Below, in pieces: positions 36,785 to 47,910 of a DNA stretch of 64,000 nt. Each line of letters begins with the position of its first letter. The stretch's first letter is position 1. Source of the DNA: Hippophae tibetana (lineage: Eukaryota > Streptophyta > Magnoliopsida > Rosales > Elaeagnaceae). The translations under genes were made by a program, and so were the position numbers. Location of the stretch: positions 106,650,398 to 106,714,397 of the forward strand of contig CM072810.1 of the NCBI GenBank assembly GCA_037013495.1, read 5' to 3'. The notes under the pieces are model-generated. The model saw only the letters and a program-made list of their open reading frames with translations. It ran no database searches and was not told the DNA's origin.

Positions 36785-38085
36785 ACTTGGAATATATGAT
36801 GATAGACTGCATCATGTTCATAGTCTTGGAAAAGTATGATAACTGTTCATAGTCCGGAGCAGGAAATAGTTTCCAAAAGCTAAGTTGAAAATTAAGCTTT
36901 AAGGATCCTTATTTTCTTTGTTATTTAACATATTGATACTTTTTTTTTTCGGGAACAATAACATATTGATTGGAAGGGTGATCGGAAGGGTAAATGGTTT
37001 ATAGTTATTTAGCACTTTTTTTTTGGAAGGTGATCGAAAGGGTAAATGCTTTATACTTATTTTAAAATAAATGTTATTTAAATTTTATAATTATTTAATC
37101 ATATTATTATTAAAATGTTACTTTACAAATATAAATAACTAATTTTTAAGTTTTTATTTATTTTATTTATATTTTTTTAGTTACAATTTATCTAAATTAT
37201 AACAATCTCTTTCTAATTTAATTGAAAAATTATAAAATAAAATAAATAAAATTTACCTTTATCCTTACATGTACAATCACTTTTTTATAATGATAAAAAT
37301 AAATATATGATCTAAATATCATTTTTACAATAAGTAAAGAACTTCAAAGATATTTTTTTAATAGTTAAGCAATATTATATTTTAGCTATTTTTTTATAAA
37401 CATATTTTCTTCCATTTCATGTTTATCTTATCAAATTTTCTCACAGATTGTATACATACAATTACTTAATATTATATTTTAATTATTTTTTTCTAAACAT
37501 ATTTTCTTCAATTTCATGTTTATCTTGTCAAATTTTTTCACTTAAACAATAATATTATATATGTCCAACTCATATAACTTTTAAGATAAAGAGAAATTTT
37601 GTCCTAAATATTTCACATTAAATATTGTTTAATATTATTAGATGTTATTTTTATTTTTATAAATTTGTGTGATATATTTAAAAACTTTCCTAATAAGTTT
37701 TTACACTTAGTTTAACAATTCAAAGAGGAGATACAATGAAAAACTATTGACTAAATTATGTGAAAATAGGTTTATTAACTAAGTTATTAGTAAAAACAAT
37801 TTAGAGAGAGGCTACTCTTTTCTAGGCAATTTTTCCTGGTATCTTCTTCATTTTCTTATCTTGTCTTTCTTGTCTTTCCTTATTTTGGAGTTTCATTGTC
37901 AAAGAGAGTCTCCTCATCTAGTAGCTCTTTTGGTACCTTTTTTCTTATTGTTGTTCATAGATAATATGTTAATACTCAATTTAGTAGTTTATTTTATCAA
38001 ATATGATTCTATAAAGATCAAATCAGATCTTATGAAAATGTTTATGTGTTTTTTATATCTCTAAAATTTGCAAAGATTTACCGCG
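36785..38085. other. Intergenic/upstream region of the receptor kinase
   Basis: AT-rich. It contains two copies of a 'gtgatcg.aagggtaaatg' segment (about 36978-37050) and a two-copy tandem duplication at 37365-37545. No gene seen. Confidence 0.5.
37365..37545. repeat. Two-copy tandem duplication, period about 97 bp
   Basis: The block 'aaacatattttcttc.atttcatgtttatctt.tcaaatttt' occurs at about 37398 and again at about 37495 with few differences. Confidence 0.7.
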
Positions 38086-38444
38086 TACTACTAAAATAGG
38101 GATCTATGGTCTAGAAAATTTAACCTCGGTTTTTTTAAAAATCGAGGTCATAGGGTTTTGGTTACGGTATAATAAAAATCGAGACTATAGTGTATACATA
38201 AAGCTTCAATTTTTATCAATAACCATGGTCATAAGTTGTATCAAGTTTTTCATTTTTCCTCATTTTTTTCTTCTTTTCACTCTTTTTTTTTTCTTTTTTC
38301 CTTTTCCTCAACTCGCACGAACTGGTTAATTTTCATTTCGTCTATTCTTCCTTTTCCCAGCCTTATTGTGCACCTCCCCTCGCTGATCGTCGAGACCTTT
38401 CTTTTCCCCTAACTCCCTCGCGTAGCTAGTTAATTTTCATTTTG

Positions 38445-38852
38445 CCTAATCTTGTTAGAAATTTGAGCCACTTGTTTGATCGGGACCCTCTTTTGTACTT
38501 TTAACACAATCCTAATTCTAACCCTAGTCCTAATTCGAGTTTGATTCATAACTCTAGTTCTAACCCTAATCATATTGCTGCTTCGAGTTATGGAGTTAAC
38601 CCTTATGCCCAGATGGTAATCCCCTCAAGGGCTTACCCACTATCACTATATGGGAATAATGGGTCATTTTCTAGGGTTCATCAGATCGATGATCCTAATG
38701 AGGTATTTAAGTACAATGCGATAAATAAGCTTATGGAGATGGTGCATATTGATGTGGTTATGATGAGGAAGGCTAAAGAAAGTGAGATGGATAGGGTTTT
38801 TAATGTTCAATCCATTTTGACACAAAGAGAAGGAAGGGTTGGAACAAGCTAA
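38445..38852 (+). pseudogene. VPS23/ELC-like (TSG101) gene fragment captured by CACTA
   Basis: The plus frame reads PNLVRNLSHLFDRDPLLYF, stop (38502-38504), then NPNSNPSPNSS..., NPYAQMVIPSRAYPLSLYG, DDPNEVFKYNAINKLMEMVHIDVVMM and RKAKESEMDRVFNVQSIL. This is the order in plant ELC/VPS23: the end of the UEV ubiquitin-binding domain, the Asn/Pro-rich linker, then the start of the coiled-coil stalk. VPS23 is the ESCRT-I subunit that sorts ubiquitinated membrane proteins. It breaks off after TQREGRVG and lacks the start of UEV, so it is a fragment and cannot make ESCRT-I. Confidence 0.78.
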
Positions 38853-39579
38853 TGTCTATTTTACTTCCGTAAGAAATTCTTTCTCACATAGAAAAATAAA
38901 TTCCTGATTAGAAAAATATGTTTGAAAAATCTCATAGGTTGGTACCTTGTCAACATTCTTCTTGTCATTCAAAACTCAAAAATCATGATTTTCATACTAT
39001 GTGATTGCCATGATTTTTTATAGTATTTTTGTTTCTCTTTAATTTAAATTAATATATTGTCATATTCATACTAGCAGTTTTATAGATATGGGAATTCTCA
39101 TTTTCTTCTGAGATAGTGCTAATTTCATCATAATGAAAATATTTTTGCTCTAAGATGTTTTTATTCATAATTGTTTTGGCAGCTATGTGAGTAATATATC
39201 TTATTCCTTGGATCATATATATTGGTTGTGATATCATCTCTATATTAGCTATAACCTCTCATATGAACAAGAATTTACCTCCATCACATAACATATCCTC
39301 TCTTTTATGAGACCATAATGCAAATTTCCAATCTCCTTTTCTCTTTTACCCTAGTGTTTAAAGTTCTAAAGGTAAATATTTGGATTTCCTTGTATTAGTC
39401 AATTGGAGAATGGATGTTCAAGAGTTTTTGTAATGGTTGTCTCTTCATGCAAGCTCACCTAAGGCACGCGGTAAAACGAAATTCTTATCTTTACACGTAG
39501 TGAATCAATTTGTTTTAAATGGATAGTTGTATTGTTCCTCTAGATTTTCTAGAAATTTGTTGGCTTAAAGGGAAAAGTT

Positions 39580-39862
39580 AAAATTGGGCACGAAAACTAG
39601 CACTAGCACCGGCACACCAACACTATCACCAACACCAATACCAGCACCAGTACATTAGCACTAGTACTAGGCACCAGTACCAGCACCAACATCAGTACCA
39701 GTACTAGGCACTAGCACAAGCCCCAACACCAATACCCACACCCTAGCACCAACACTAGTACCAGCACCAACACAGTAGCACCCACCAACACCAGCACACT
39801 AGCACCCACCAGCACACCAGCACCAACACTAGCACTAACATTGGTACCAACACCAGTACTAG
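39580..39862 (+). repeat. Low-complexity CACCAN/AGTACC tract
   Basis: About 280 bp of loosely repeated 'caccaacaccagtac' and 'actagcacc' words. It lies inside the CACTA element and is strikingly more GC-rich than its surroundings. No long frame through it is supported. Confidence 0.8.
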
Positions 39863-40368
39863 GTTTTTAGTGGCACTTCTAGTGGCCTTATTAGCAATAA
39901 CTCAAAAAATTGTGGACAATTTGATTATTATTAATATTAGTAAATTTTTTGCATGTATTTTATATTTTGAAACATTTTAATTAGTTAGCTATAGTAAGGA
40001 TTTATTATGTTTTAATGCATATAAAAACTCTCAAATTTAATTTCACTCTTATTTTTAATATAACGACTTTTAATTTTTTCAATTTATAAATTTATTTTAA
40101 TTTTATATTAAAAAATGAGGTTAAATGGTATGTTTATAATTTCGGTTATTTAAAGACTGATATCAAAGGATATGTCTATGATTTTGATTTTTTATAAGAC
40201 TAAGGCTATAAAGCCATAGGGCATGTATATACTCTCGATTATTTAAAAATCGAGGTCATAGGTAATAGTTTATGGTCTTTCTCACTTAGGTCTTAGTTAT
40301 TATAACTGTGGTTATAAATCTATTATTATGGTTAAAAATTGAAGCCAAATATCAATATTATAGTAGTG

Positions 40369-41325
40369 GTGGTACACATATTTTATTTCATATTGAGTTT
40401 TATCAATACATTTATTCAAGTAATGATGATTGGTGATGCATAAACCTAAAGATAGCAAGATAAAAGAAGCTTATGATGTTTTGTGATAATAATTATTTAA
40501 TTTTTGAATATATATTAATAAATTTAATATGCATAAATAAGATTAGGAATGAAGTGTTTAGCAGTACAAAGCTTCTAAGATTATATCATTTGTAAAAAAG
40601 TAACAACAAAAGAATAAAAAATGCATTGCTTTGGTTGATACCTTAGCACTTTCGGTTGTTTTAATTGGTTGAATATAAATATTAAAATAAATATATTGGT
40701 AAAAAATTAATGTTATTTGTCACTTATATTTTTTTAGTCTTTTACAATAGAAAAAAATAATAAAATAATTTATTTTATGTTTAAGCTACTTTTTTTTTTA
40801 TTTTCAAATAAATGACAATTTTTAATTTAAATGATGAAATAATACTAATGGAATAATCCACGATAGCTTATTCCACCTATTATATTATCGCGACCCCTTT
40901 TTTTCAATAATCTAGTGATAATTGTAGAAATTAAATCTAAAATGTTAAAAACGAATTCCTAAAGATAATTAAATAATCAAATAACTTGGAGTGTTATTTG
41001 GTCCAAAAGCAAAATCTATTAAATAATCAAATAACTTGGAGTGTTTTTTGGTCCAAAAGCAAAATCTATTGCTATATAAATGAGTAAAGTGGAGTACCAG
41101 GGGAAAACAAATTCTTCGACTCTTTTTTGTCAACAAATGGCGGACCGAGCTAGGGGTTGGAATTTTTAAAAATATATGCTTTCATTTTATTAACCTTAGA
41201 ATTTATGGATTAAAAAACTGTAAACAAATCTCAAAGATTTTTAAAAAAGGATTAATTAATATTCTTAAATATTTGCTTTTATCTTGCAATAAATAAACAT
41301 AAAAATATATATAACCACTACTACA
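40369..41325. other. Intergenic DNA between two CACTA elements
   Basis: No gene. It contains a 50-bp direct tandem duplication at about 40969-41068 (aaataatcaaataacttgg... copied once). Confidence 0.6.
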
Positions 41326-41693
41326 ATTTATACCTATGATCTCAGTTAAAACCGTGACCATAGATCTATAATCATGATTATAAGAATCAAAGCTTACGTG
41401 AGAGAGACTATAAGTCGTTATCTATGGCCTCGATTATATGCTAACCAAGGTCATAGATATCCCATATAGTCTTGATTTTTTAATAAGTGATGTCATAAGG
41501 TATCCATAAATTAAAAAAATACAATTATTAATTACAATATTAAAAATCAATATAAATTAAAATAAATTCATTAATTACAATATTAAAAATCATTATAAAT
41601 TAAAATAAATTTATTGATTATAATATTAAAAATCATATTATATTAAAATTAAAAATATAATTACATTGAGAGTTTATTATACACTAAAAAAAT

Positions 41694-41753
41694 ACAAGCC
41701 ATTCAATTTGCAAAACACAAGCCATTGAATTTGTAAAACACAAGCCATTGAAG
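41694..41753. repeat. 23-bp tandem repeat at the capture boundary
   Basis: Two full units and one partial unit of 'acaagccattgaatttgtaa' plus three bases (41694, 41717, 41740). The last unit is the end of the captured transporter fragment, so the repeat arose by duplication of the capture edge. Confidence 0.8.
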
Positions 41754-41975
41754 ACCATAGGTAATGAAACCCTTAAAAGCAAAAATAAAGAGAACAACCC
41801 ATAAAGCAAAATACATTAAAGCTAAACTAGAAGACCATCCAAAAACTTTGCCCATATCAGAAGCAACAGCCAAATAATTCAACTCAACTTGAGAAATACC
41901 CAACACAGATTTCAAAAATGAAGAGTAGGTTAAGAAATCAAAGTTGATTCCTATAAATACTTGAATCCAAATGGT
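41740..41975 (-). pseudogene. NFD4/nodulin-like MFS transporter fragment captured by CACTA
   Basis: The minus strand reads IWIQVFIGINFDFLTYSSFLKSVLGISQVELNYLAVASDMGKVFGWSS, then LALMYFALWVVLFIFAFKGFITYGLQWLV. This matches the N-terminal two membrane segments of plant nodulin-like/NFD4-type major facilitator proteins. It is one uninterrupted frame that extends into the CACTA subterminal repeats on its N-terminal side. On the C-terminal side it ends at a short tandem repeat. About 75 of some 550 residues remain. It cannot transport, but the frame is unbroken, suggesting fairly recent capture or chance survival. Confidence 0.85.
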
Positions 41976-42427
41976 GTGCTGGCGCGCTTGGTGTATTGGT
42001 GCACCAACTGCGCTGGTGAGCCTGGTGTATAAAATTGATAAGGTATGTCTATGGCCTTGGTTTTTTAAATAACTGAGGCCATAGGATATATCTATAACCT
42101 CGGTTTTTAAATAACCGAGGCTATAGGGTATGTCTATGATCACAGTTTTTAAATAACCAAGGCCAAAACCCTATAACCTAAATTTTTATAAAAATCAAGG
42201 CTAAATGTCTAAGACTATATATATGTTTTGTAGTAATGAACCCAAATTGCTTAATTTTTGCTTATATAATATAATTTATGTATTCCTTTTCCACTCTTGT
42301 GTTTCCATTCAATTTAATATTTATATCTTACTCTTTTCCTCAATCTCACAATTAGTTTTTTTTTCTTGAATTAATACTAAACACTCCATTGAAATATAAA
42401 TATTTATACAAATTTAATACAAAGTGT

Positions 42428-42842
42428 TGTTGAAAATTAACACCAGCCCAATAAATGGAGTGGTTGAAGAATATAGAAAAAGAAATGGAGTGGTTGAAAG
42501 ATGTAGAAAACACAAGTGTATAGATAATATTTGTGTGGCTAGAATTGTTTCCTAGTTTTATATTTGTGTAGTGTAGATTGCATGGCGAGAACTATAAATA
42601 GCCTACCTTGCATTTGGTTTAATCATACCATCAAAAATAAATAAGTCTTTGTATTCTTAGTTTGAATTTTAGTTGAGAGCTTTTCCTTTTCTTTGAGTGT
42701 TTGTATTTCTCTTCAATTTGTGAGTTTCCTTTGAAATATGTTATAGTTTCTTTTATTGTGGGTATAATACAAGTAGTTTGTTTACTTGTTTGAATCCAAT
42801 ATTAGTAAATTTAGAGATGTGTATTCTAAATTTTACTCAACA
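42428..42842 (+). repeat. Copia 5' LTR
   Basis: 415 bp, TGTTGAAAATTAACACC...TTTACTCAACA, with a TATA box at 42593-42600 (ctataaatagcc). Same family as 17859-18276 and 48568-48976. Confidence 0.93.
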
Positions 42843-42857
42843 ATTGATATTAGAGTG
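42843..42857 (+). other. Primer-binding site (initiator tRNA-Met, degenerate)
   Basis: ATTGATATTAGAGTG follows the LTR directly and resembles TTGGTATCAGAGC with C-to-T and G-to-A changes typical of methylated, silenced DNA. Confidence 0.65.
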
Positions 42858-42967
42858 AGACGGTTAAGAACCATTCTTAGTGGAGCTATCTTGAGTTGCG
42901 GGGAGTTTGATACTCTACATGTTTCATAGTTAAGCTTGTTTAGTATAGTCAAAGTCTTTCCAACACG

Positions 42968-43800
42968 ATGGGTGACCTTCAAGTAGTTGGAGGAATCAAG
43001 AAGCTCAACAACAAAAACTATAACATATGGGCAACATGTATTGAGTCTTACCTATAAGGTCAAGACCTGTGAGTCTTACCTATAAGGTCAAGACCTGTGG
43101 GAGGTTGTTGGTGGTGACGAAGTTACACAACCTACATCGGAAGATGGAAATAGCATCTTGTGGAAGTAAAAAAATTAAAACAGGCAAAATAATGTTTTCT
43201 TTAAAGACCATAGTTGAAGAAGAAATGATGGAGCATATTCGGGATGTTAAAACACCAAAGAAAGCATGAGACACTCTTGTTACACAGTTGTATCATTCTT
43301 CTTTTCAAAAAAGAATGATACAAGAGTGTTTCTAGTACTTTCACAAGGTAAAATAATTATGTCACAAAATTTTGGATTTAGATCTAAAAGCTCATATTGG
43401 GGAAACCAGGATGAAGAGAATAATTATCCATAGTTTGAGACCAGAATATTGAGGGTATGTTACCGCTATACAATGATGGCCGACATAAGCATCTCTTATT
43501 AAGTTTGAGAATTTGCTGGTCAGTCAAGAAGCTATGGCTAAGAAAATGGGAGGAGTCTCCCTGTATGGTAAGGAAGAAGTGCTTTACACTAGCAAAAGTA
43601 GAGGCACTATCAAGCGATAAAATGGTAGTGGATCTAACAAGTATGACAATAAAGGAAAATTTTCTCAAGGAAATAGAGGCTTTCATCTAGGGGGAGTTTG
43701 GAAGAATCGCACTAACAATAGAAAATTTGATGGTGAATGTTACAACTATAGGAAGATGGGTCACATGGAAAAATATTATTGGAGTAAAAAAATAATGTTT
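42968..43800 (+). pseudogene. gag: Copia gag (broken)
   Basis: Starts MGDLQVVGGIKKLNNKNYNIWATCIESYL, the usual N-terminus of this copia gag type. A 28-bp direct duplication (43048-43103, gagtcttacctataaggtca...) disrupts it almost at once. Later pieces such as KWEESP and NRKFDGECYNYRKMGHMEKYY represent the C-terminal zinc-knuckle region, where the second Cys is Tyr. Many frameshifts and stops between. Confidence 0.8.
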
Positions 43801-43899
43801 AAAGTAACACAACTACTTCTAGTTCTAAGGAGCATAGCAAAGATGGTTGGGATGCCAAAGTACTATTCACTATAGAGAAAGAAGAATTAGCTCTTACGG

Positions 43900-44130
43900 T
43901 GATAACATCATAACAGATTGACTACAAGAATGACTGGATTGTAGATTTGGGCTGCTCAAATCATATGACGGGTGATAAACACAAGTTGGAATCATGTATA
44001 AGTACAAGGAAAGTCGTGTAGTGGTGATAATTGATAACTCAAGGTTACCGATAGCCCATATCAGTAAGAAGATAATTACACCTCGATATAATACTAATCA
44101 GGTACCACTTCAAGATGTTTATCATGTCCC
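43900..44130 (+). pseudogene. pol: Copia protease region
   Basis: [21 protein letters not shown] at about 43930-43990 matches the copia protease DSGCSNHMT site, with Ser changed to Leu at the second position (active Asp at 43944-43946). [15 protein letters not shown] sequence follows. Frameshifts are present. Confidence 0.8.
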
Positions 44131-44554
44131 AGGAATGAAAAAAATTGCTATCTATGGCTCAATTGACATCATCAAGCCACTATGTCTTTTTTGGTCCCCG
44201 AGACGTAAAGGTGTACTGTCATTTCAAAATCTTAGAAACACCGACAATGAAGGGGCAACAATTGGAATCAATTTACGTGATGTCAACAGAATCTGCATAT
44301 ATAGACAGGATAAAAAGAAATGAGACAACATATCTATGGCATATGCGGTTAAGCCATGTTAGTTATTCCAAGCTAAATGTGATGGTGAATAAGTCGATGC
44401 TTAAAGGGCTTCCATAACTAGACGTGCGAACAGACATGATTTGTGTAGGATGCCAGTATGATAAAGCTCACCAATTACCATTGGAGTTAGTTCACTCTGA
44501 TGTATTCAGACTTGTTAAGCAACCATTAATTGGTTGTATGCGGTACATAGTAAC

Positions 44555-46032
44555 TGGTCGCCACACACGAAGTGTATGCAATGAATATGCAAGTATGCGT
44601 ATTGTAACATGTAATATAATGATAAGAAAATACCATTCTCACAGAGATTATTTTATTAGAAACTAATTTTTAAAACTTAAAAAAAATAAAAAATCAATTT
44701 TTTTGGTGTTTTTATATTTTAAGGAAGCAAAATTAAAATAACTAAAAGTAAATAACAATAATTAATTAAATCAAATTTGGTAGCAAAAAAAAGATATATG
44801 AGAAAATATCTAGGAATACTTAATCCCCCAATTTTCTAAACATGTAAATCATTAAAATCCCCTCAATATAATTATCAATTAATTACATGATTAATTAAAT
44901 CTAACCTATCACGTATTTCTCTCTCAAGTAAACCATACACCATATAGTAATTAATTTAATCACACTCTCATGCCAATTAAATTACATACTACTCATTAAG
45001 TTCATAAATTATGGATCACATACATAAGAATCATACTTCTCTGCCTAGAAACTATACATGTTATTTAATCAAGACAAACAATTAAATAATTCTCTCAAAT
45101 CTATTTAATTACCTCTGTAAATAAATTATTGGCCAAACAATTAATAGCATACAAATCAAATTAATATAATTAAATTAAAATTATAATTGGGGTAAAATAT
45201 TAAATAATCACATGACGAAAATTGGGTTTATAAGATCCCTAAATTAATAAATTGACTACACATTTGTGTTTATAAAACTCATATTTTTCATAAAGGAAGA
45301 CATAAAAATTGATAAAGAAAAAAGTAAAAAAATAAATACAATCAATCTCTTGAATTGTAGAATTAGTCTCCTCTTGCATCTCCACCAAAATTGTGTCCCC
45401 TTTTGAATATTTTTATATTTTCTCTCTTTTTAGCTCCAAAAATTGACCAAAATTATGCTAATGATGGCCACTTCAGGTTTATGGGGGTGATTAAGGGTTT
45501 AAATAGTACTCAAGTGGGATCTAGACTGTCAAATCAACTTCAGATCAAGGGCTACGATCAAAATAAGAAAAATTGACAAGGTAAGCCAATCACAGCATGA
45601 CACGTGGCATCAAGAATTTATTGGGTGAATCATGGAGTGACACGTGGTAGGAGAGGCCAGTTAGAGTCAACGCTCGATGAGTCAGCAACCCATGGCATAT
45701 AGTGATTCATGGAAATAGATGGTGTAGCACACAGGTGGAACACTTAGAGCAATGGTGTAATGACACATGGCAACACGGTTTGACCAAGCCCAAGCTCGAA
45801 TTGAATGTCGTGCTAACACATGGCACGTGTTTTTGTCCTACTCACATGCGACGTAACATGATTCAATCTCCATGCTTATGTGGCATTTGCATGATTCTTG
45901 AATGGAATCTTTCTATGTTCACTAAAAATTTATATTTTAATATTTTTAACCTAAAAAATACTAGTTATTAAATCAAACAAGTAAATATTAAGTAAAAAGT
46001 ACACTAATGACTCTACTTTCATAGATTCATTA
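44555..46032 (-). mobile_element. Gypsy solo LTR inserted in copia integrase
   Basis: 1478 bp related to the LTRs at 51848-53355 and 58943-60384, oriented minus. Left flank GTAAC (44550-44554) and right flank GTGAC (46033-46037) differ at one base and are the expected 5-bp duplication. On both sides the host sequence is copia integrase, and joining the flanks restores the order of the domain. No internal region. Confidence 0.88.
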
Positions 46033-46280
46033 GTGACATTCATTGATGACTTCTTAAGGTATGTGTGAGTTTTCTTTATGAAAGAAAATTCTAACACATT
46101 TTCAAAGTATAACAAAATGGTGTAGCGGAGAGAAAGAATCGACATCTTGTAGAAATTTTTCAGAGTATGGTACATGAAAAGAATATACTTGGAAGGTTTT
46201 GGGCTAAAGTGATGAGGACTGCAGTTTTTGTGATCAACTGACTTTCTCAACCAAGGTTAGGATTTATTTCACCCTTTGAG

Positions 46281-46604
46281 AAACTGTGGAACATAAAACA
46301 TATAGTTAGCTACTTTCGAGTATTTGGCTGTGTATGTTATGTATTTGTTCGTGATCATTTATAGAGCAAGTTTGACAAGAAAGCTGATAAACTGTGGAAC
46401 ATGAAACCTATAGTTAGCTACTTTCGAGTATTTGGCTGTGTATGTTATGTATTTGTTCGTGATCATTTATAGAGCAAGTTTGACAAGAAAGCTGATAAAC
46501 TGTGGAACATGAAACCTATAGTTAGCTACTTTCGAGTATTTGGCTGTGTATGTTATGTATTTGTTCCTGATCATTTACAGAGCAAGTTTGACAAGAAAGC
46601 TATT
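46281..46604 (+). repeat. 108-bp in-frame triplication in copia integrase
   Basis: Units start at 46281, 46389 and 46497 with 'aaactgtggaac' and encode ...YSYFRVFGCVCYVFVRDHL.SKFDKKAD. The period of 36 codons preserves the frame. The first two units have TAG where the third has CAG. Confidence 0.93.
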
Positions 46605-46989
46605 AGATGTATCTTTGTGGGATATGACAGCCAAAAAAGGGTGAAAATGTTGCAATCCAATGAGTGGAAGATACTACACTTCATGAGATGTGGTGTTGGA
46701 TGAAGCATCTTCTTGGTGGTCCTCAGAGAAAGAGGTGTTGCCAAACTTGAGAGAATTTGGAGACAAGCTGCAACAAAAGATGGAAGAGTATATATTCAAC
46801 TCCAACCAAGTTTAGATGAATCTAGAGATCCAAACAATGATGATGCCTAACAAAGAGTAACTCAGAATCCTTGTAAACTAGCATATATCAATAACTAAAT
46901 GAAGAAAGTGGGCCTAGTGAAACAGAAGAATCAACTCCACAATATCAATTCCATAGGTCAACAAGAACATGAAGGGAAAATCCCAAATA

Positions 46990-47910
46990 TGTCAATGCAA
47001 CCATAGTTGAAGAAGCAATAGAACTTGATACATTTGAAGAAGCATCGCAAAGACTGAGTGGATGACAACTATGAAAGAAGAGGTCGATGCACTTCCGCAA
47101 AATCAAACTTGGGATCTAGTTCGAAGACTAGGAGATGTGAAACTCATATCTTGTAAGTGGGTTTACAAGATAAAGCATCGTCCAGATGGGTCAATTGAGA
47201 GATATAAGGCATAATTGTTAGCTTATGGTTTCTCCTAATAGTACAGACTAGACTATGATGAAACGTTTAGTTCGGTGATGAAACTTACAATTGTTCGAGT
47301 CTTACTTGCACTTGCAGCCAATAAAGAATGGAATTTATTGCAGATGGATGTGAAGAATATTATTCTTCATGGAGAGATGGATCGGGAGATGTACATGATC
47401 TAACCAATAGGTTTTCATAGCCAAGATCATCCTGAATATGTGTGTAAGCTACAAAAAACACTTTGCGGATTGAAACAAGCATATAGGGTATGGTATGGAA
47501 AGATTGCTGAATTTTTAACATAAAGTGGTTATTCAGTAACACCTGTAGATTCCATCTTGTTTGTCAAAAGCAATGAAAGAAAGCTAGTTATCATGCTAGT
47601 GTACGTAAATGATTTAATCATTACTGGTGATGATGAGGCAGAAATTCTTCGAACAAAGGAGAATTTATTAGTCCATTTCCAGATGAAGGAACTTGGATAG
47701 CTCAAACACTTCCTTAGTATAGAGGTTGACCACACATAAGGAGTATTTATTTGTCAATAAAAATATTCCAAATATTTGATGAAGAGGTTCAGAATGCTTG
47801 AATGCAAACTGATTTCGATGCCGATGGAGCCAAATGCCAAAATGTGTGCACATGAAGGAAAAGATTTGGAATATGCAACAATGTCTTGAAATTGGTAGGT
47901 AGTCTAATCT
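46990..47910 (+). pseudogene. pol: Copia reverse transcriptase
   Basis: [119 protein letters not shown] and MKELG follow in the usual order. The catalytic box YVDD has become YVND (47602-47613), and there are several in-frame stops (for example after RYKA and MYMI). Confidence 0.9.

Larger units (their letters stand above)
38086..40368. mobile_element. Non-autonomous CACTA element carrying a VPS23/ELC fragment
   Basis: The ends are degenerate CACTA-type inverted repeats: TACTACTAAAA on the left and TTATAGTAGTG on the right (inverse CACTACTATAA). 3-bp flanks are gcg and gtg, one transition apart. Both subterminal regions are packed with 'cggtttttaaa..accgaggtcatag'-type motifs shared with 41326-42238. 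No transposase is present. The interior holds a piece of an ESCRT-I gene and a CACCAN-rich tract. Confidence 0.75.
41326..42238. mobile_element. Non-autonomous CACTA element carrying a nodulin-like transporter fragment
   Basis: The left end CACTACTACAA (41326-41336) and right end TTGTAGTAATG (42228-42238) are CACTA terminal inverted repeats with two mismatches. The flanking 3-bp duplication AAC is perfect (41323-41325 and 42239-42241). The subterminal regions carry repeated 'cggtttttaaataaccgagg' and 'catagg' motifs in both orientations, expected transposase-binding sites. The 913-bp element has no transposase. Confidence 0.88.
44300..46720 (+). pseudogene. pol: Copia GAG-pre-integrase and integrase, interrupted by a solo LTR
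   Basis: Before the [34 protein letters not shown] (zinc-binding half) and LELVHSDVF. After the LTR (46033 on): FIDDFLRYV, then QNGVAERKNRHLVEIFQSMVHEKN and the C-terminal SYFRVFGCVCYVFV. The stretch between KYN and QNGVAERK lacks the central catalytic SDNG region, so a deletion joined the two. A 108-bp block is triplicated at 46281-46604. The integrase is therefore broken in at least three ways. Confidence 0.85.

Noticed and set aside
46281..46604. Regular repeats considered as a CRISPR array
   Set aside because: Direct tandem copies of coding sequence without spacers, in a plant retrotransposon.
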